DNA of 32,453 nucleotides from Scleroderma bovista (GCA_037178675.1 JAYMGJ010000821.1:1-32453), one strand, 5' to 3'. Positions 1 through 10,846 are shown, counted from the first letter of the stretch. Program-made: numbers and translations. The notes: generated by a model from the letters alone, not told the origin.

Positions 1-1242
1 GATCAGTACTACTACACCAACAGTACACAACATTAGATAATCAATACTACACATTTTTGTTAGTACACTACAACAACTAATCAATAGTCCGCATTTTTGA
101 TAATCAGTACTACCACACCAACAGTACACAACATTAGGTAATCCAAACTACACATTTTTGGTAATCAACACTACACAATATTGACTAATCAATAGTCCGC
201 ATTTTTGGTAATCAACACAACCACACCAACAGTACACAACATTAGGTAATCCAAGCTACACATTTTTGGTAATCAACACTACAACAATGACACTACACAA
301 CATTGGTTGATCAATAGTTCGCATTTTTGGTAATCAACACTACCACATCAATAGTACACAACATTAGGTAATTAATACTACACATTTCTGGTAGTACACT
401 ACAACAACAACACTACACAATATTGGCTAATGGTTCGCATTTTTGGTAATCAGCACTACCACACCAACAGTACACAACATTAGGTAATCCAAGCTACACA
501 TTTTTGGTAATCAACACTACCACACCAACAGTACAAAACATTAGATAATCAATACTACACATCTTTGGTAGTACACTACAACAACAACACTACACAATAT
601 TGGCTAATCAACAGTCCGCATTTTTGGTAATGAACACTATCACATCAATACTACACAACATTAGGTAATCAGTACTACACTTTTTTTGGTAGTACACTAC
701 AACAACACCACACAATATTGGTTGATCAATAGTCCGCATTTTTGGTAATCAGCACTACCACACCAAGAGTACCCAACATTAGGTAATCAATACTACACAT
801 TTTTGGTAGTACACTACAACAACAACACTACACAACATTGGCCAATCAATAGTCCGCATTTTTGGTAATCAGCACTACCACACCAAGAGTACCCAACATT
901 AGGTAATCAATACTACACATTTTTGGTAGTACACTACAACAACAACACTACACAACATTGGCCAATCAATAGTCCGCATTTTTGGTAATCAGCACTACCA
1001 CACCAAGAGTACCCAACATTAGGTAATCAATACTACACATTTTTGGTAGTACACTACAACAACAACACTACACAACATTGGCTAATCAATAGTCCGCATT
1101 TTTGGTAATCAGCACTACCACACCAATAGAACACAACATTAGATAATCCAAGCTGCACATCTTTGGTAGTCAACACTATCACACCAACAGTACACAATAT
1201 TGCCTAATCAATGGTCCACATTTTTGGTAGTCAGCACAGTAA
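1..1242. repeat. Satellite array, 120-bp unit
   Basis: The stretch is built from variants of one unit containing the words AACATTAGGTAATC, TAGTACACTACAACAA and CAATAGTCCGCATTTTTGG. From 721 to about 1140 the period is exactly 120 bp (copies starting at 721, 841, 961 and 1081 are almost identical); from 1 to 720 the copies are more diverged and vary in length. No credible coding sequence. The window starts inside the array, so its true left end is not seen. Confidence 0.9.
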
Positions 1243-2095
1243 TTTAATTCTGCAATGTGTATCAATTTTGGGTCTGACCCAGTTTTGCAATGGTTGACAA
1301 CTTTTTTGCTCAACAGGCCTGACCCAGTTTTGCAGTACTTGACAACTTTGTTTCTCAACAGGCCTGACCCAGTTCTGCAATGTCAGCCTGACCCAGTTTT
1401 GCAATGCTTGACAACTATTTCCTCAACAGGCCTGACCCAGTTCTGCAATGTCAGCCTGGCCCAGTTTTGCAATGCTTGACAACTTTTTCCTCAACAGGCC
1501 TGACCCAGTTCTGCAATGTCAGCCTGGCCCAGTTTTGCAATGCTTGACAACTTTTTCCTCAACAGGCCTGACCCAGTTCTGCAATGTCAGCCTGACCCAG
1601 TTTTGCAATGCTTGACAACTTTTTTTCTCAACAGGCCTGATCCAGTTCTGCAATGTATATACAATGTCAGCCTGACCCAGTTTTGCAATGCTTGACAATT
1701 TTTTCCTCAAAAGGCCTGACCCCATTCTGCGATGTCAGCCTGACCCAGTTTTGCAGTAATTGACAACTTTTTTCTCAACAGGCCTGACCCAGTTTTGCAA
1801 TGTATCTACAACATCGGCCAGTCCCAGCTTTGCAACACTTGTCAATTTTTTTGTTCAACAGGCCTGACCTAGTTTTACAATGCTCCCACCAGTCCCAGTT
1901 CTGCAATTTTTATCAAACATCAGCCCATCCCAGTTTTGCAGTGATTAATGTCCCTCAGGCCTGTACTAGATTTGCAATAATAGAAAACATCGGCCTGGCC
2001 CAGTTCTGCGAGCATCGGCCGGCGTCGGCTAGTCCCACCTTTACAGGCAAATGTACATGTCCGATGACCCACTTTTGCGAGGGCTTTTGACTGAA
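1243..2095. repeat. Satellite array, 68-bp unit
   Basis: Tandem copies contain CAGGCCTGACCCAGTTCTGC and AGTTTTGCAATGCTTGACAA. Copies of CCTCAACAGG start at 1421, 1489 and 1557, a 68-bp period; outside this core the copies are diverged. Short open frames here (for example 1255-1479 plus and 1519-1725 minus) are repeat translations, not genes. The array is recognisably related to the repeats at 30673-32420, and both end in a GACTGAACT word. Confidence 0.88.
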
Positions 2096-2360
2096 CTATG
2101 TGTGACTGGTTGGTATGCTACCGGTTGTTATGCCACCGGTATGACAGGTATCGGTCGGTATGCTACCGGTATGACACTGACCGGTTGGTATGACGAATTA
2201 ATCATTACTGGCCAGTACACCACCTGAATGCTTATCATTAACTTGTACTACTTGTATAATCATTTCCATTCAGTACAGTACCAGTCTTGTCTTTGCTAAT
2301 ACGTACAATCCTGACATGGCTATCATCAGCCTGGACTTGTTTCAAATATTTTTTTCCTCT
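2096..2360. other. Spacer with short ACCGGT-rich repeats
   Basis: Positions about 2105-2190 repeat GGTATGCTACCGGTATGACA in imperfect copies. From about 2190 to 2360 I see nothing recognisable: no open frame of note, no RNA signature. Confidence 0.6.
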
Positions 2361-2768
2361 CTGGCCCAACCATACACTTATTGTGACACCCACACCCAGG
2401 CCAGACTATCCATTATGGTAACACACCTACCTGGCCTGACCATACACTATGGTGATGCCCACACCCAGGCCGGACTGTACAATATGGTGACACCCCTACC
2501 CTGGCCTGACCATACACTATGGTGACTCACCTACCCTGGCCCAATCATACACTATGGTGATGCCCACACCCAGGCTGGACTGTACAATATGGTGACACAC
2601 CTACCCTGGCCCGACCACACACTATGGTGACACCCACACCCAGGCCGGACTATCCATTATGGTGACACACCTACCCCAGCCCGACCATACACTATGGTGA
2701 TGCCCACACCCAGGCTGGACTGTACAATATGATGACACACCTATCCTGGCCCGACCATACACTATGGT
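2361..2768. repeat. Satellite array, 35/70-bp unit
   Basis: Alternating half units of about 35 bp contain ACCATACACTATGGTGA and CCCACACCCAGGC. The word ACACCCAGGC starts at 2461, 2566, 2636 and 2706, spacings of 105, 70 and 70 bp, all multiples of 35. The array is cut sharply at 2769 by the copia LTR. Similar but more decayed motifs occur at about 29600-29740. Confidence 0.85.
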
Positions 2769-3056
2769 TGTTGAAGTCGCACATGCACCCGGTGTAAACC
2801 GTCGACGAAGTGTGCACAAGACTGTGACCCATATTAGTGTAGACTTAGTAATAGTCCTCTTTAGAGTAGATGTTACATGTCACATGTCACGTGTCACAGT
2901 CACATGTCACACTATTTGTTGTATATAAACAGTGTTCATCGCTTATATAATATAACAGCTCTTGACCAGCTACCGCTACCATCTCAGGTTGTGCACTCCA
3001 CCCAACAGGTGAGTTGGAGTAGCAGTTCCTCTACGTATATAGGTATTGCTTCAACA
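2769..3056 (+). repeat. Copia 5' LTR (288 bp)
   Basis: Starts TGTTGAAG and ends CTTCAACA, an 8-bp inverted terminal match with TG...CA ends. It contains a TATA box at 2922-2929 and is followed at once by a primer binding site. It aligns end to end, without gaps, with the copy at 30385-30672. Confidence 0.93.
2879..2929 (+). promoter_or_regulatory. Copia LTR promoter: GTCAC repeats and TATA box
   Basis: Five GTCAC words at 6-8-bp spacing (2879-2914) lie just upstream of TATATAAA (2922-2929). In the 3' LTR the same block is five GTCACA words at 7-, 7-, 6- and 7-bp spacing, with TATATAAA at 30538-30545. The repeated TGACGTG on the reverse strand of the 3' LTR resembles CRE/ATF-type sites. Function is inferred from position. 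Confidence 0.55.
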
Positions 3057-3068
3057 GGTTATGAGCCC
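3057..3068 (+). other. Primer binding site, half-tRNA (initiator Met) type
   Basis: GGTTATGAGCCC follows the LTR with no gap. It is the reverse complement of GGGCTCATAACC, the anticodon arm of a methionine tRNA (CAT anticodon), and not of a tRNA 3' CCA end. Drosophila copia is known to prime from such an internal initiator-tRNA fragment, with a very similar site. Confidence 0.7.
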
Positions 3069-3439
3069 TGTGAGCGCACTGTGTGCAGCAATGCACCAGG
3101 CAGCGCTCCAGCTCCCTGAGCGTCGCTTTAACTAACTTGACGCTGTGGACCACAGTGAGCTCCTAGCTGAGCCCCTGCACAGTCACAAGGTGAAGTCGGT
3201 CGACGACTTGCGCCCAACAGTGAGCTCCTAGTTGAGCACCTGTATTGCCATAGGCGAAGTTTGTCGATAACTTGCGCCAACCATGGCAAACATTGTCGAC
3301 GACTTGCGCTGGCATGACCTAGTCATGAGTTAGCTGTTGACAGAAGTGCTTTCACTAGCACTCAGGTGTTTCTTCTTTTCTTGCTTGTCCGTTGTCGCAT
3401 TCACTTGCTGACTCCGTTGACTCCCAACAGAATATCACC
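3069..3439 (+). other. Copia untranslated leader with direct repeats
   Basis: There is no credible gene in this 371-bp stretch. CAGTGAGCTCCTAG occurs at about 3153 and 3218 (65 bp apart), and GTCGACGACTTGCGC or a close variant occurs three times (about 3199, 3261 and 3294). It links the primer site to the gag ATG. Confidence 0.6.
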
Positions 3440-5510
3440 ATGTCCAGCGCTCTTGACAAGATGGTTCCTGTGTTCACTGGCTCCAACTGGCAGCAGTGGC
3501 ACACCTCTATGCAGGCCTACCTCCGGGCACAAGGCCAATGGTACATTTACTCAACGACGCAACCCGCTGACGGTCATGATGACCGAAAGGAGTGGGACGA
3601 CAACACCGAGAGAGTGCTTGGTAATATCACCTTGCGCCTTGCCCCCTTGATTCAGGTCGCCGTCTCCAGTCTCAACAGCGTAAAGGACGTCTGGGACCAC
3701 CTCAAGAAGAACTTCGGTGCCCCTAGTATTGGCTCTGCCTACGCTGAGCTTAGCAAGCTCCTGGCAACTACCATTCCCGCTGGCTCTCACCCCGCTCCGG
3801 CTATCACCAAAGTGCTTAGCCACTTCGCCTATCTCAAGGACGCTGGCTTTGAGTTCCCTGCCCCCGTACAGGCGATGATTATTCTTTGCAAGCTCCCTCC
3901 CACCATGGAGGTTGTAGCTCAGATTCTCAGCCAGACGTCGCCGGACAAGATCAAGAATCTGAAGCCTGATGGGATCGTTAAGGCTGCCATGCTCTCCTTC
4001 GAGCAGAAAGGCACCTCTTCCCGTGCTGGTGGTAAGGGCCCCCAGGCCAACAAGCTTAGCGCTGTGAAGTGCAAGCCAGCTGACCCCAAGTTTGCCCAGC
4101 AGCAGCAGCAGCCCCAGAGGCAGCAGCAGCAGCAAGGCGGGTCCAATGGCGGTGCGAGCGGAAACGCTCCTGCCCAAGGACAGGGAGGCCGCACACGCTG
4201 TGGCGGCAAGAAGGCTTGTGCTCGCCGCGAGAATGCCCAGCAAGCAGCCTTCGCCACTTACGTCCACTACGATGGACCAGAGCCCACCATCGACCCTCGC
4301 GCCTTGGCTCACACTCCCGGTGCTGCCCACTACGCCCCCCCCGCATTCGAAAATACCATCAAGGCTTTCAACTTGGCACACCGCTTGGGGGTAGATCCCT
4401 CCTGCCAAACCATCCACACCCTCAACCAAGTTGTGTCGATGGCGAGTGCGAACCTGGACCAGCCCGAGGCTGGTCCCTCCTCACTGAAGCGCCCTTGTCT
4501 TGAGGAGCGCATCACGATGTATGAGGAGGATGCCATCTCACTTGGGGATGATGAACCCTTTGCCCACGAGCCTTTCGCCAACAACGAGTTCGACGAAATT
4601 GACACGATGGTCCTCGACCGCTACAATGCGACGTCGATGGCAATGGGCGTGGAGGCCAGCCTTTTCAGGCAAGTACCTTCTGCACGCGTGCTGACCGACA
4701 CTGACACGCTCCCTTTACATGTGCGCTTTATGCTGGCACTGTATATAGCGAGTAGTAACTACAATTTGTTGTGTTGTGTCTCGAGTAAAGCATATATCTG
4801 TTCGTGTCTGAATGATGCATGCTGTGCTGGCTGTAAGGGAAAAATGGTCGACGATAGCGAACTATCTGGTGCCTTCTGGCTCCTAGACTCTGGCGCATCA
4901 TGCCACTTCACAGGTGACATAGGCGATTTCGCCTCCTATAACACGCTAAAGCAAGCGCACTACGCCAAAACCGCAAATGGTGTAGCACTAATTGCTGGCA
5001 TTGGCACAGTATTACTCCGGTGCCTAGACCACAACTCTGGGGATGAGAAAGTTATCACACTCATCCAAGTGCTCCATATGCCAGGCGCTACTGCACGCCT
5101 TATTTCTATGGGCAAAATGCTCCAGTGTAACTACAAAGTCACTGGCGATAAGTGAGGCATTAGCCTCATTCATAAAGCTGAACACCTATGGTTTGGACCA
5201 GACCCAGAAGACGATCGCAACATCATTTTCGGGATTAGATCTATCCCGATAATTAGATCTAACTATATTGCCTCTGTGAGCAAAGTCGATTACAACATTA
5301 TGCACCAGAGATTCGGGCACCCCTCAAAGGAAGTACTCCAACGTGTGCAAAAACATACGCAGCACTTCCCAGAGATCCACTTTCCAACTGAGGATTGTGT
5401 TTGCCCTGGATGTGCTCTTGGCAAGATGCCCAATCGAGCTTTCCCAGAGAACGAAAGACATGCTTCCAAGCCCTTTGAGCTGGTGCACTCTGATCTGAAA
5501 TCCTTCCCGG
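3440..5510 (+). pseudogene. Copia gag - protease - integrase head, broken
   Basis: This is the 5' half of a copia polyprotein that would make capsid, process it and begin integrase. I chose the ATG at 3440 (ATCACCATG context); an upstream in-frame ATG at 3392 lies in the leader. The gag part has the copia-type opening with a GSNWQQWHTSM motif; a Gln-rich stretch lies near residues 219-233, and I see no CCHC zinc knuckle. The protease site Asp-Ser-Gly is at residues 483-485 (4886-4894). An in-frame TGA at 5153-5155 interrupts the frame, which then continues in the same frame with the HQRFGH and CVCPGC motifs of the GAG-pre-integrase zinc domain. The frame ends at 5510/5511, where repeat X starts, just before the expected integrase core. 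The TGA could be a decayed CGA codon. Inactive. Confidence 0.88.
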
Positions 5511-6063
5511 TGTGAGTCAAAGTGTGGATTTGGGTCAGAGTAATAACCCAAACACAACACCAACAAAGGACTACGAAAATGTGTGAGTGGTGGTTTACCT
5601 CTGCGGTGTCCAGAGAGGATATGCTGAGGAGGGGGAAAGGGGATCTACACCAACAGGGTGATGCAGACGGTGATGCAGGATACTCCTGGGGTACAGGAGT
5701 AATAGAAGACGAAGGGGATAGGGGTCTGGACTCTTCCTAAATGCTAGGAAGTGTCAAAGCGGGGATTGGGTTGACTGAGGCTGAAACAGCGATACTACAC
5801 CTAGAGATTGGTGCAGCAAGGGGACAAGGGGGCTCCTGATGTCCAGAAGCAATGAGAGATGAAGGATTGACTGGCTAGACTCCGCTTGAGCCTAGAGAAA
5901 TACTTGGACTTGAATGGATTGAATAAACTTGAGATATTAGAGCCTTTAGACCTTCACTGAAGCCTACAAGACTCAAAGAGCTGAGGGGATACTGACTGAG
6001 AGAGTCTGAGAGAGGGATAATTTTGTGCAATTATGGGTCTCTTCACTGGGCTGAGCCCAGGGG

Positions 6064-6071
6064 TTTAAATA
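6064..6071 (-). promoter_or_regulatory. TATA-like box of repeat X copy A
   Basis: Reads TATTTAAA on the minus strand, aligned with TATATAAA at 10839-10846 in copy B. It lies about 550 bp before the TG/CA edge at 5511, as a promoter inside an LTR would. Promoter function is inferred only. Confidence 0.4.
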
Positions 6072-6663
6072 CATGGGGGGGCACAGCATTAAAGTACAAA
6101 AAGAGAAGGGAGTAAGCAGAATTTGTCAAGGATTGGTAAGAGCTTTGTAAGGGGTTTGTAAGTGATCAGTAAGCAAGGGATAAGCAGGAATGAGTAAGCA
6201 TAGGAAGCATGAATAAGCTGCTGAGTAAAGGAATGAGTAAGCTGCATGACAAGATTGATTGGTAAGGGAGTGAGTCATCAGCTGAGTAATATACCAAAAA
6301 TGCGAAAGGGATAGAGTAATACTGATGACAAGAGAGCATCAGTAAGCAAGGGATGAGTCACTGCACAGCAGAAGGAGTCATTGATGCACAGCCTAAGAAG
6401 TTTGATGGGACAACAATGGGGAAGATCTGAGATTAATAGGGGGATTGATCCGAGACAAAACAGCCACAAGAAGGGTACCAGGGGTCCAGAGGTCTTTTTG
6501 GGGGGTCAGCATACACTAAGGTATAGTGCATGTGTTCTAGCGCTGCTGAAGCGCAACCATGGGCTCCCTTGACAAGCTCTCTTCTGGGAAAGAACAAGAG
6601 AGGGTTCTTCTTCCTAATAGCACTATAAAGTGGGGGGAATAACTGTCATGGTGCTGGGGGACG

Positions 6664-7173
6664 TCATCTGAAAGTAGGGAAGCAGATAGAGTATTGAATT
6701 CGACGCATCCAGGGAAGTGAGACGAACAACAGAGGAAGATGGACATGGCAAGTATCTGGGAGGAAGGGACCATAGGCTGAGGGCTCAGGGGACACAGAGA
6801 CGACCAGAGAAGACTTTTCAAGCTTGACAATAGACCTAAGATGACCAAAGTACGTCCTTGACACAGGACTGACAAGGAGAACACGCTGACCAAGAACGAG
6901 AGGGACTGAGTGAGCAGGCTGGGAAGATATGTGCCAGGCAGTGCACGGGAACTCTGGGAGAGGCTGTCCTAAGAGCAGGACATAGTGGAGATCTGCAGCA
7001 ATAGCGGAGAAATGATCCAGAGAAAATACGGACTCCATAGTGAGCGATGAAGCAAACATCTGGATTGCAGGGGGAATATCTCTGTGGGAAATGAACAGAT
7101 TTGCGTCGGAACTTGACAGGCAGATAGACCACGTTCTAGGCTCTCTGACGGTATAGTCACGTGCCTGATAGCT
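6664..7173 (-). pseudogene. Conserved unknown ORF of repeat X, copy A
   Basis: I do not recognise this protein. The frame is open from 7173 (just after a TGA at 7174-7176) to 6664, about 169 codons, with no obvious start near the top; ATGs occur inside at 7059 and 7035. The core shared with the second copy (11743-12132) includes IAADL, YVLLLGQPLPE, WHISSQPA, SVPLVLGQ, RTYFG and LVVSVSP. Over 85 aligned residues I count about 18 differences, many conservative (D/E, K/R, V/I), which suggests past selection on protein. There is no signal peptide or catalytic motif I can name. It may be an exon of a longer transposon protein, since both copies share the same upstream TGA followed by an AG that could be a splice acceptor. 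Confidence 0.5.
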
Positions 7174-7567
7174 TCAGAAATGACGGAGCTATTCAAAATA
7201 TCGGAATGCCGGCACTGGGCGCCTAAAAATGACATTTGGGTGCTAAAAAACATTTCTTCTCTTTCTCCTTCGTTTCTCCATCAATTCTTTGGCTTCTTTG
7301 ATCGTTCTGGTATGGGAGTTGGACTGCAGACATGTGCATTCCTTTCTCATACCACAATTGATGTTATTCCTTCAGTTTCTTCTGCTTCTTGGTGGTTCTC
7401 GTGCGATAGATGACTGTCTGCATTGGCATTCATCTCTCGCATCAGGATAGTCTTCTTGTGCGATAGATGGCTACGATGAGGGTCCATCGTGCTTATCCTT
7501 CACATAAGGATCATTCGATATAGGTGTTATCTTCCATGTTCACTGTACCAAACCTGTTTGGTGTGTG

Positions 7568-8196
7568 ACAGCGCGTGTGAATGTGGCTGCATTAATCAGA
7601 GAGATGTGTGGAGGGGTGCAAACTGGAGTGTCGACAGATGGTGTGAGGCTGGGGTCAGATTGGCTGGAGAGGCCGGAGACATGGTTACTGGACAGAACCA
7701 GAGAGGGAGTCGATGGGGGTGCTGGCAAACTTTCTGCAAGTGTTCGGAATGTTAAACTGCTCAATACCCAGTCAATTGACAGATTGTAGCGGTTGAGCCT
7801 GTTATGTCCGAGAACAATTTTGCATTCAGAATCCAGCAGAGTTAGGTAAAAGGTCATGGGGGTGACATCACCAGATGCAGGGAACTTCACTGATAGGTTG
7901 ATGGCTTGAGAGATTACAAAGTTCAAGGTACCGTCAAATAGCTGGAGTACAATTGGAGAGACGGAATAGGTGGTAAGTTTGTTTTTGTGCGCAAATTGTA
8001 CATCTACAAAACAATGTGTGGACCCAGAGTCCACAAGTGCATGGGTTTTAGGTAAATAAAAAGGTAAAAGGAAAACATGGGGCATAAGGGAATTAGGATT
8101 GTAAAGAGCAGACGCATTGAGGTGAGCCTCCTTGGGTGCACTTCCAGAGTCAATGCAGCTTGCCAGTTGTGCAGAGGGCTGGGAGCTGCTTACTCT
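7568..8196 (-). pseudogene. G2 pol head: retroviral-type aspartic protease, truncated
   Basis: Continues from gag in the -1 frame after the A7 heptamer at 8196-8202. The longest open piece (8085-7540) contains KTHALVDSGSTHCFVDVQFA, the retropepsin active site with Asp-Ser-Gly intact (G1 has Asp-Ser-Arg), then VLGHNRL in place of the family's LGHNWL flap-like motif. The frame runs out of homology at about 7568, where the sequence joins repeat X-A, so the following RT is missing. Non-functional. Confidence 0.8.
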
Positions 8197-9633
8197 TTTT
8201 TTGACTTGGAGTTGGCACCCGAGTTGGAGTCCGTCTTACCAGACTCAGCAGCAATGGCCACAGCACAAGCTTTGGCCTTTTTTGTCTTTTTGAACAGTTG
8301 TCCGCAAAATGGCCAGTACCCCTGCAGAACATGCAGAGGTTGTTGTCCAGTCGCTGCTTTCGCTCATTGGCGGTGAGCTTTCCATCCTTACCAAGCTTGT
8401 TGGTGAGGTCCAGTCTAGTGGAACCAGAGGAGGATGGATTGCTGGTCGTTTTGGACGACCCAGCAGTGGTGGAGCTAGAGGTGTTGCCGGACTTGGATTT
8501 CTCCTTTCCGGACTTGGGTGAGTTGCCTCCGGAGTCAGAGGTCTTAGCTGGGGATGAGGTGGACTGACTCTTTGTGGTATGAGCAACCTTGTCTTTGCAC
8601 TCCCAGTAGCGTGCATCGATCTCCTGGCATAGTGCCCGGAGTCCATGGAGAGTCAGGGGCTTGCTGACTCAAGCAATCTTGTCCTTCAGATGATCCAGAA
8701 GTCCGGAGTAGAACAGGCAGCGGAGTGCACCATCTCCGTAGTCCTGGACCTGGGAGGCGAGTCAGTTGAAGTCCATGATATACTGCATAACGCAGTGTGC
8801 ATCCTTCATCTGGAGGTGTTCAAGCTGGTGCTCAGCATCAGCAATGGGGTCGTGAGGAACAAAGGTACTTTGGAGTTCAGCAACAAAGTGAACCCAGCTG
8901 TCCATCCAGTGTGGACGGTCAGCTGGATCGCCAGAGTTCAATAGGTCTGGTCTGAACCATTCTAAGGTCTTCCCTTTTAGATATGACTGGGCGAAAGTTA
9001 CCTTTGCCCTATCAAGGCAGAATGCCTTGGCTTGATCCTGGAAGCATAGCTCACACTGGACCAAGAAGGTCCTGAGCTTTTTGGGGTCCCTACCATCGAA
9101 GGTGTCTGGTTTACAGACCTTGGCATGGGAGGAGGAGTCGTTGGAACGGTGGGAGGAGTGGGAGAGGCAGTTGATGGCAATGGCAAGGTTATGGAAGACA
9201 GCTAGACCAGGGTCTAGCTCTTCTGTGGCATCAATGAAGTTGTCATCGTCATTGTTATCATTGTTGTTACCATCTCCAGGGTTGTCTGGATCATCTCCGG
9301 GACTGTCCTCAGGGCCAAACCATTGGTATCGACCAGGATTGCGACATTCTGAGTGGAGTCATGATGGTAAGGGAAGCCGTCACCAGGAATGGATCCACGG
9401 TGACCAGGGTCTGCAGGACCACAAAGGCTCTGAGATGCAGCATTGTAATGCAGAGTCATTAACACTGCTGGACTTCAAGCTGTGAGGCTCCTAAATTGGC
9501 TTACAGAAGCTGGAGGTTGCCTGCGATTAGACAGGGCTTGTTGGGCAGCAGAGAGACAGAGGTCGTCTACTGCACCTGCTTCCTCAGCAAGTGCTGCAGT
9601 GGTACGAGCACAAGAGTGTGTAGTCATAGTCAT
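8190..9633 (-). pseudogene. G2 gag, frameshifted
   Basis: Decayed capsid-nucleocapsid gene collinear with G1 gag (ATG at 9633, stop TAA at 8190-8192, total 1444 bp against 1443 in G1, so at least one net 1-bp indel). Open pieces carry the capsid motifs FLDQ-like CELCFQDQAK and WMDSWVHF (9064-8762) and a zinc knuckle in the form CMFCRGTGHFADNC (near 8330). Codons are fragmented over several frames. Confidence 0.82.
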
Positions 9634-9713
9634 AAGAGATAGAAACTAGTTTTGCATATGAGGTATGGAACAGTGTACCCACACAAGTGTGAGTCTGAAA
9701 TACTGTCAAGTCT

Positions 9714-10280
9714 GGGTCTACTCCAGTAGGGGTCCAGTCAAGTCCAGACGGAAATGGATGAAGGAGAAGGGCAGAGGCTGGACAAGGGGTTTAGTCCAGC
9801 CAGAGTTGAGACCGATTGGATTCAACGACAAGAGGATTGAGTGTTGATCCCTTGCGTAGGTTCCAGTCAGGTGGAGACAGAGATGGAGACAGACAGAGTA
9901 TGGGAGTAGAGACTAAGTTGATTTCAGACTGAAGTATACAGGACAGAGTACAGGGTACTTATACTGTGGAGAACTAGGGTCAAGTATTTACAGTGACAAG
10001 TAAACAGCCCAAAGGGTGGACAAGGAATAACCAGAGTTGGGACAAGGTCAGGTCCGACGAAAATAAGTAAGGTCCAGAGAAAATACTACAAGGTAGAAGA
10101 TATAAATGGAACACGGAGAACTCACAGTACAATAGGGTAGATGGGGAAGTGTGGTAAGGACTGGATGCAGACTAGACCAAGGGTTGTAGTTAGTGGAAGC
10201 ATATCTGTGCGACCATGACCAGAGTAACTGAGAGCAACCGGAGTTGAGCTGTAGGGCTGCGATGTGACTGGAGTAACCGG
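9714..10280 (-). repeat. G2 5' LTR, end missing
   Basis: TGTCAAG at 9714 matches the start of both G1 LTRs (plus-strand view), and alignment continues to GAGTAACCGG at 10280, where X copy B begins. The last 35 or so bases (through GTCGTAACA in G1) are absent. The reverse-strand TATAAG and the AGTCTGAAAT start-site word are conserved, as is the primer site AGTCTGAAAT just left of 9714. Heavy loss of CpG compared with G1. Confidence 0.85.
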
Positions 10281-10838
10281 TGTGTGCCTAAGTGAGGGAA
10301 GAGGTCAGAACAACTAACAACCAACACCAAATGACAGCAATATGTGAGTGGTGGTCTTCCTTTGTGTATCTGGTATCTAATCTCCAGAGGGGGATGTGCT
10401 GCACGCCTTCAGGCAAGGTGCAGAGGGGAAGGGAAGGACTTCTGATGGGGAATATATGCGACTGGAGATGGGATTGACTCTTCTTCAGCCTACCACAGTG
10501 GTTAGGAAGAGTCTGGGGATGAAGAGTGATGATAGATTGACAATAGGGGTGATACAGCAGTGATGGAACAAGGGGGAAGCAAGAGGACAGCTCCTGCTTC
10601 AAGAATGCGATGGACAGTGATGGATGGAGTGGACAGATGAGCTAGACTGTGCTTCAGCCTAGAGAAATGATCAGATACAAGATATATCTGATAAACAGCA
10701 ATATAGGAGCTTTAGGCCAGCACTGAGTGACCTACAAGTCCAAAGACAGAGAGGGAGCTTATAGACAGTGAGGGAGAGTGAATGTGGTCACTTTATTGAG
10801 GGGGAAGCAGACACTTCCTTGCAGCCTTTGGCTGCTGG

Positions 10839-10846
10839 TTTATATA
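10839..10846 (-). promoter_or_regulatory. TATA box of repeat X copy B
   Basis: TATATAAA on the minus strand, in the context CCTGTATATAAACC, followed about 45 nt later by CAATAAAG, a polyadenylation-like word. TATA box plus poly(A) word within 560 bp of a TG/CA edge is what an LTR in minus orientation would show. Inferred. Confidence 0.45.

Larger units (their letters stand above)
5511..7550 (-). mobile_element. Repeat X, copy A (unclassified, LTR-like)
   Basis: This 2-kb block is collinear with 10281-12310 plus 20481-20913. Shared landmarks: TGTG at the left edge; GTGAGTGGTGG near 5583 and 10343; GCCTAGAGAAAT; a conserved minus-strand open frame; and a pyrimidine-rich right part with TGGGAGTTGGACTGCAG. 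It begins right after CCCGG inside the copia integrase. On the minus strand it has a TATA-like TATTTAAA (6064-6071) and many TGCTTACT words (6120-6300). The right edge, where homology with copy B stops, is GTACCA at 7545-7550. It could be a long LTR, or one end of an unrecognised element; I cannot name the family. Confidence 0.6.
7568..10280 (-). mobile_element. Chromovirus copy G2 (gag-protease end only), decayed
   Basis: Minus-strand element of the same family as G1: protease, gag, leader, primer site and 5' LTR in the same order. Homology to G1 pol stops at about 7568 (the G1 counterpart is near 17420), so RT, RNase H, integrase and the 3' LTR are gone. The 5' LTR stops at 10280, about 35 bp before its proper end, where X copy B begins. 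Almost all the TCCGG words of G1 are TCTGG or TCCAG here. The 17 bp between 7551 and 7567 match neither X-B nor G1 clearly and mark a deletion junction. Confidence 0.85.

Noticed and set aside
1..1242. CRISPR-like array
   Set aside because: The whole 120-bp unit is repeated, with no unique spacers and no cas genes; eukaryotic context.
3551..4429. 292-codon open frame on the minus strand opposite copia gag
   Set aside because: It overlaps the recognised gag on the other strand, has no domain, and its Leu/Ala-rich runs are the complement of the gag Gln/Ser codons.
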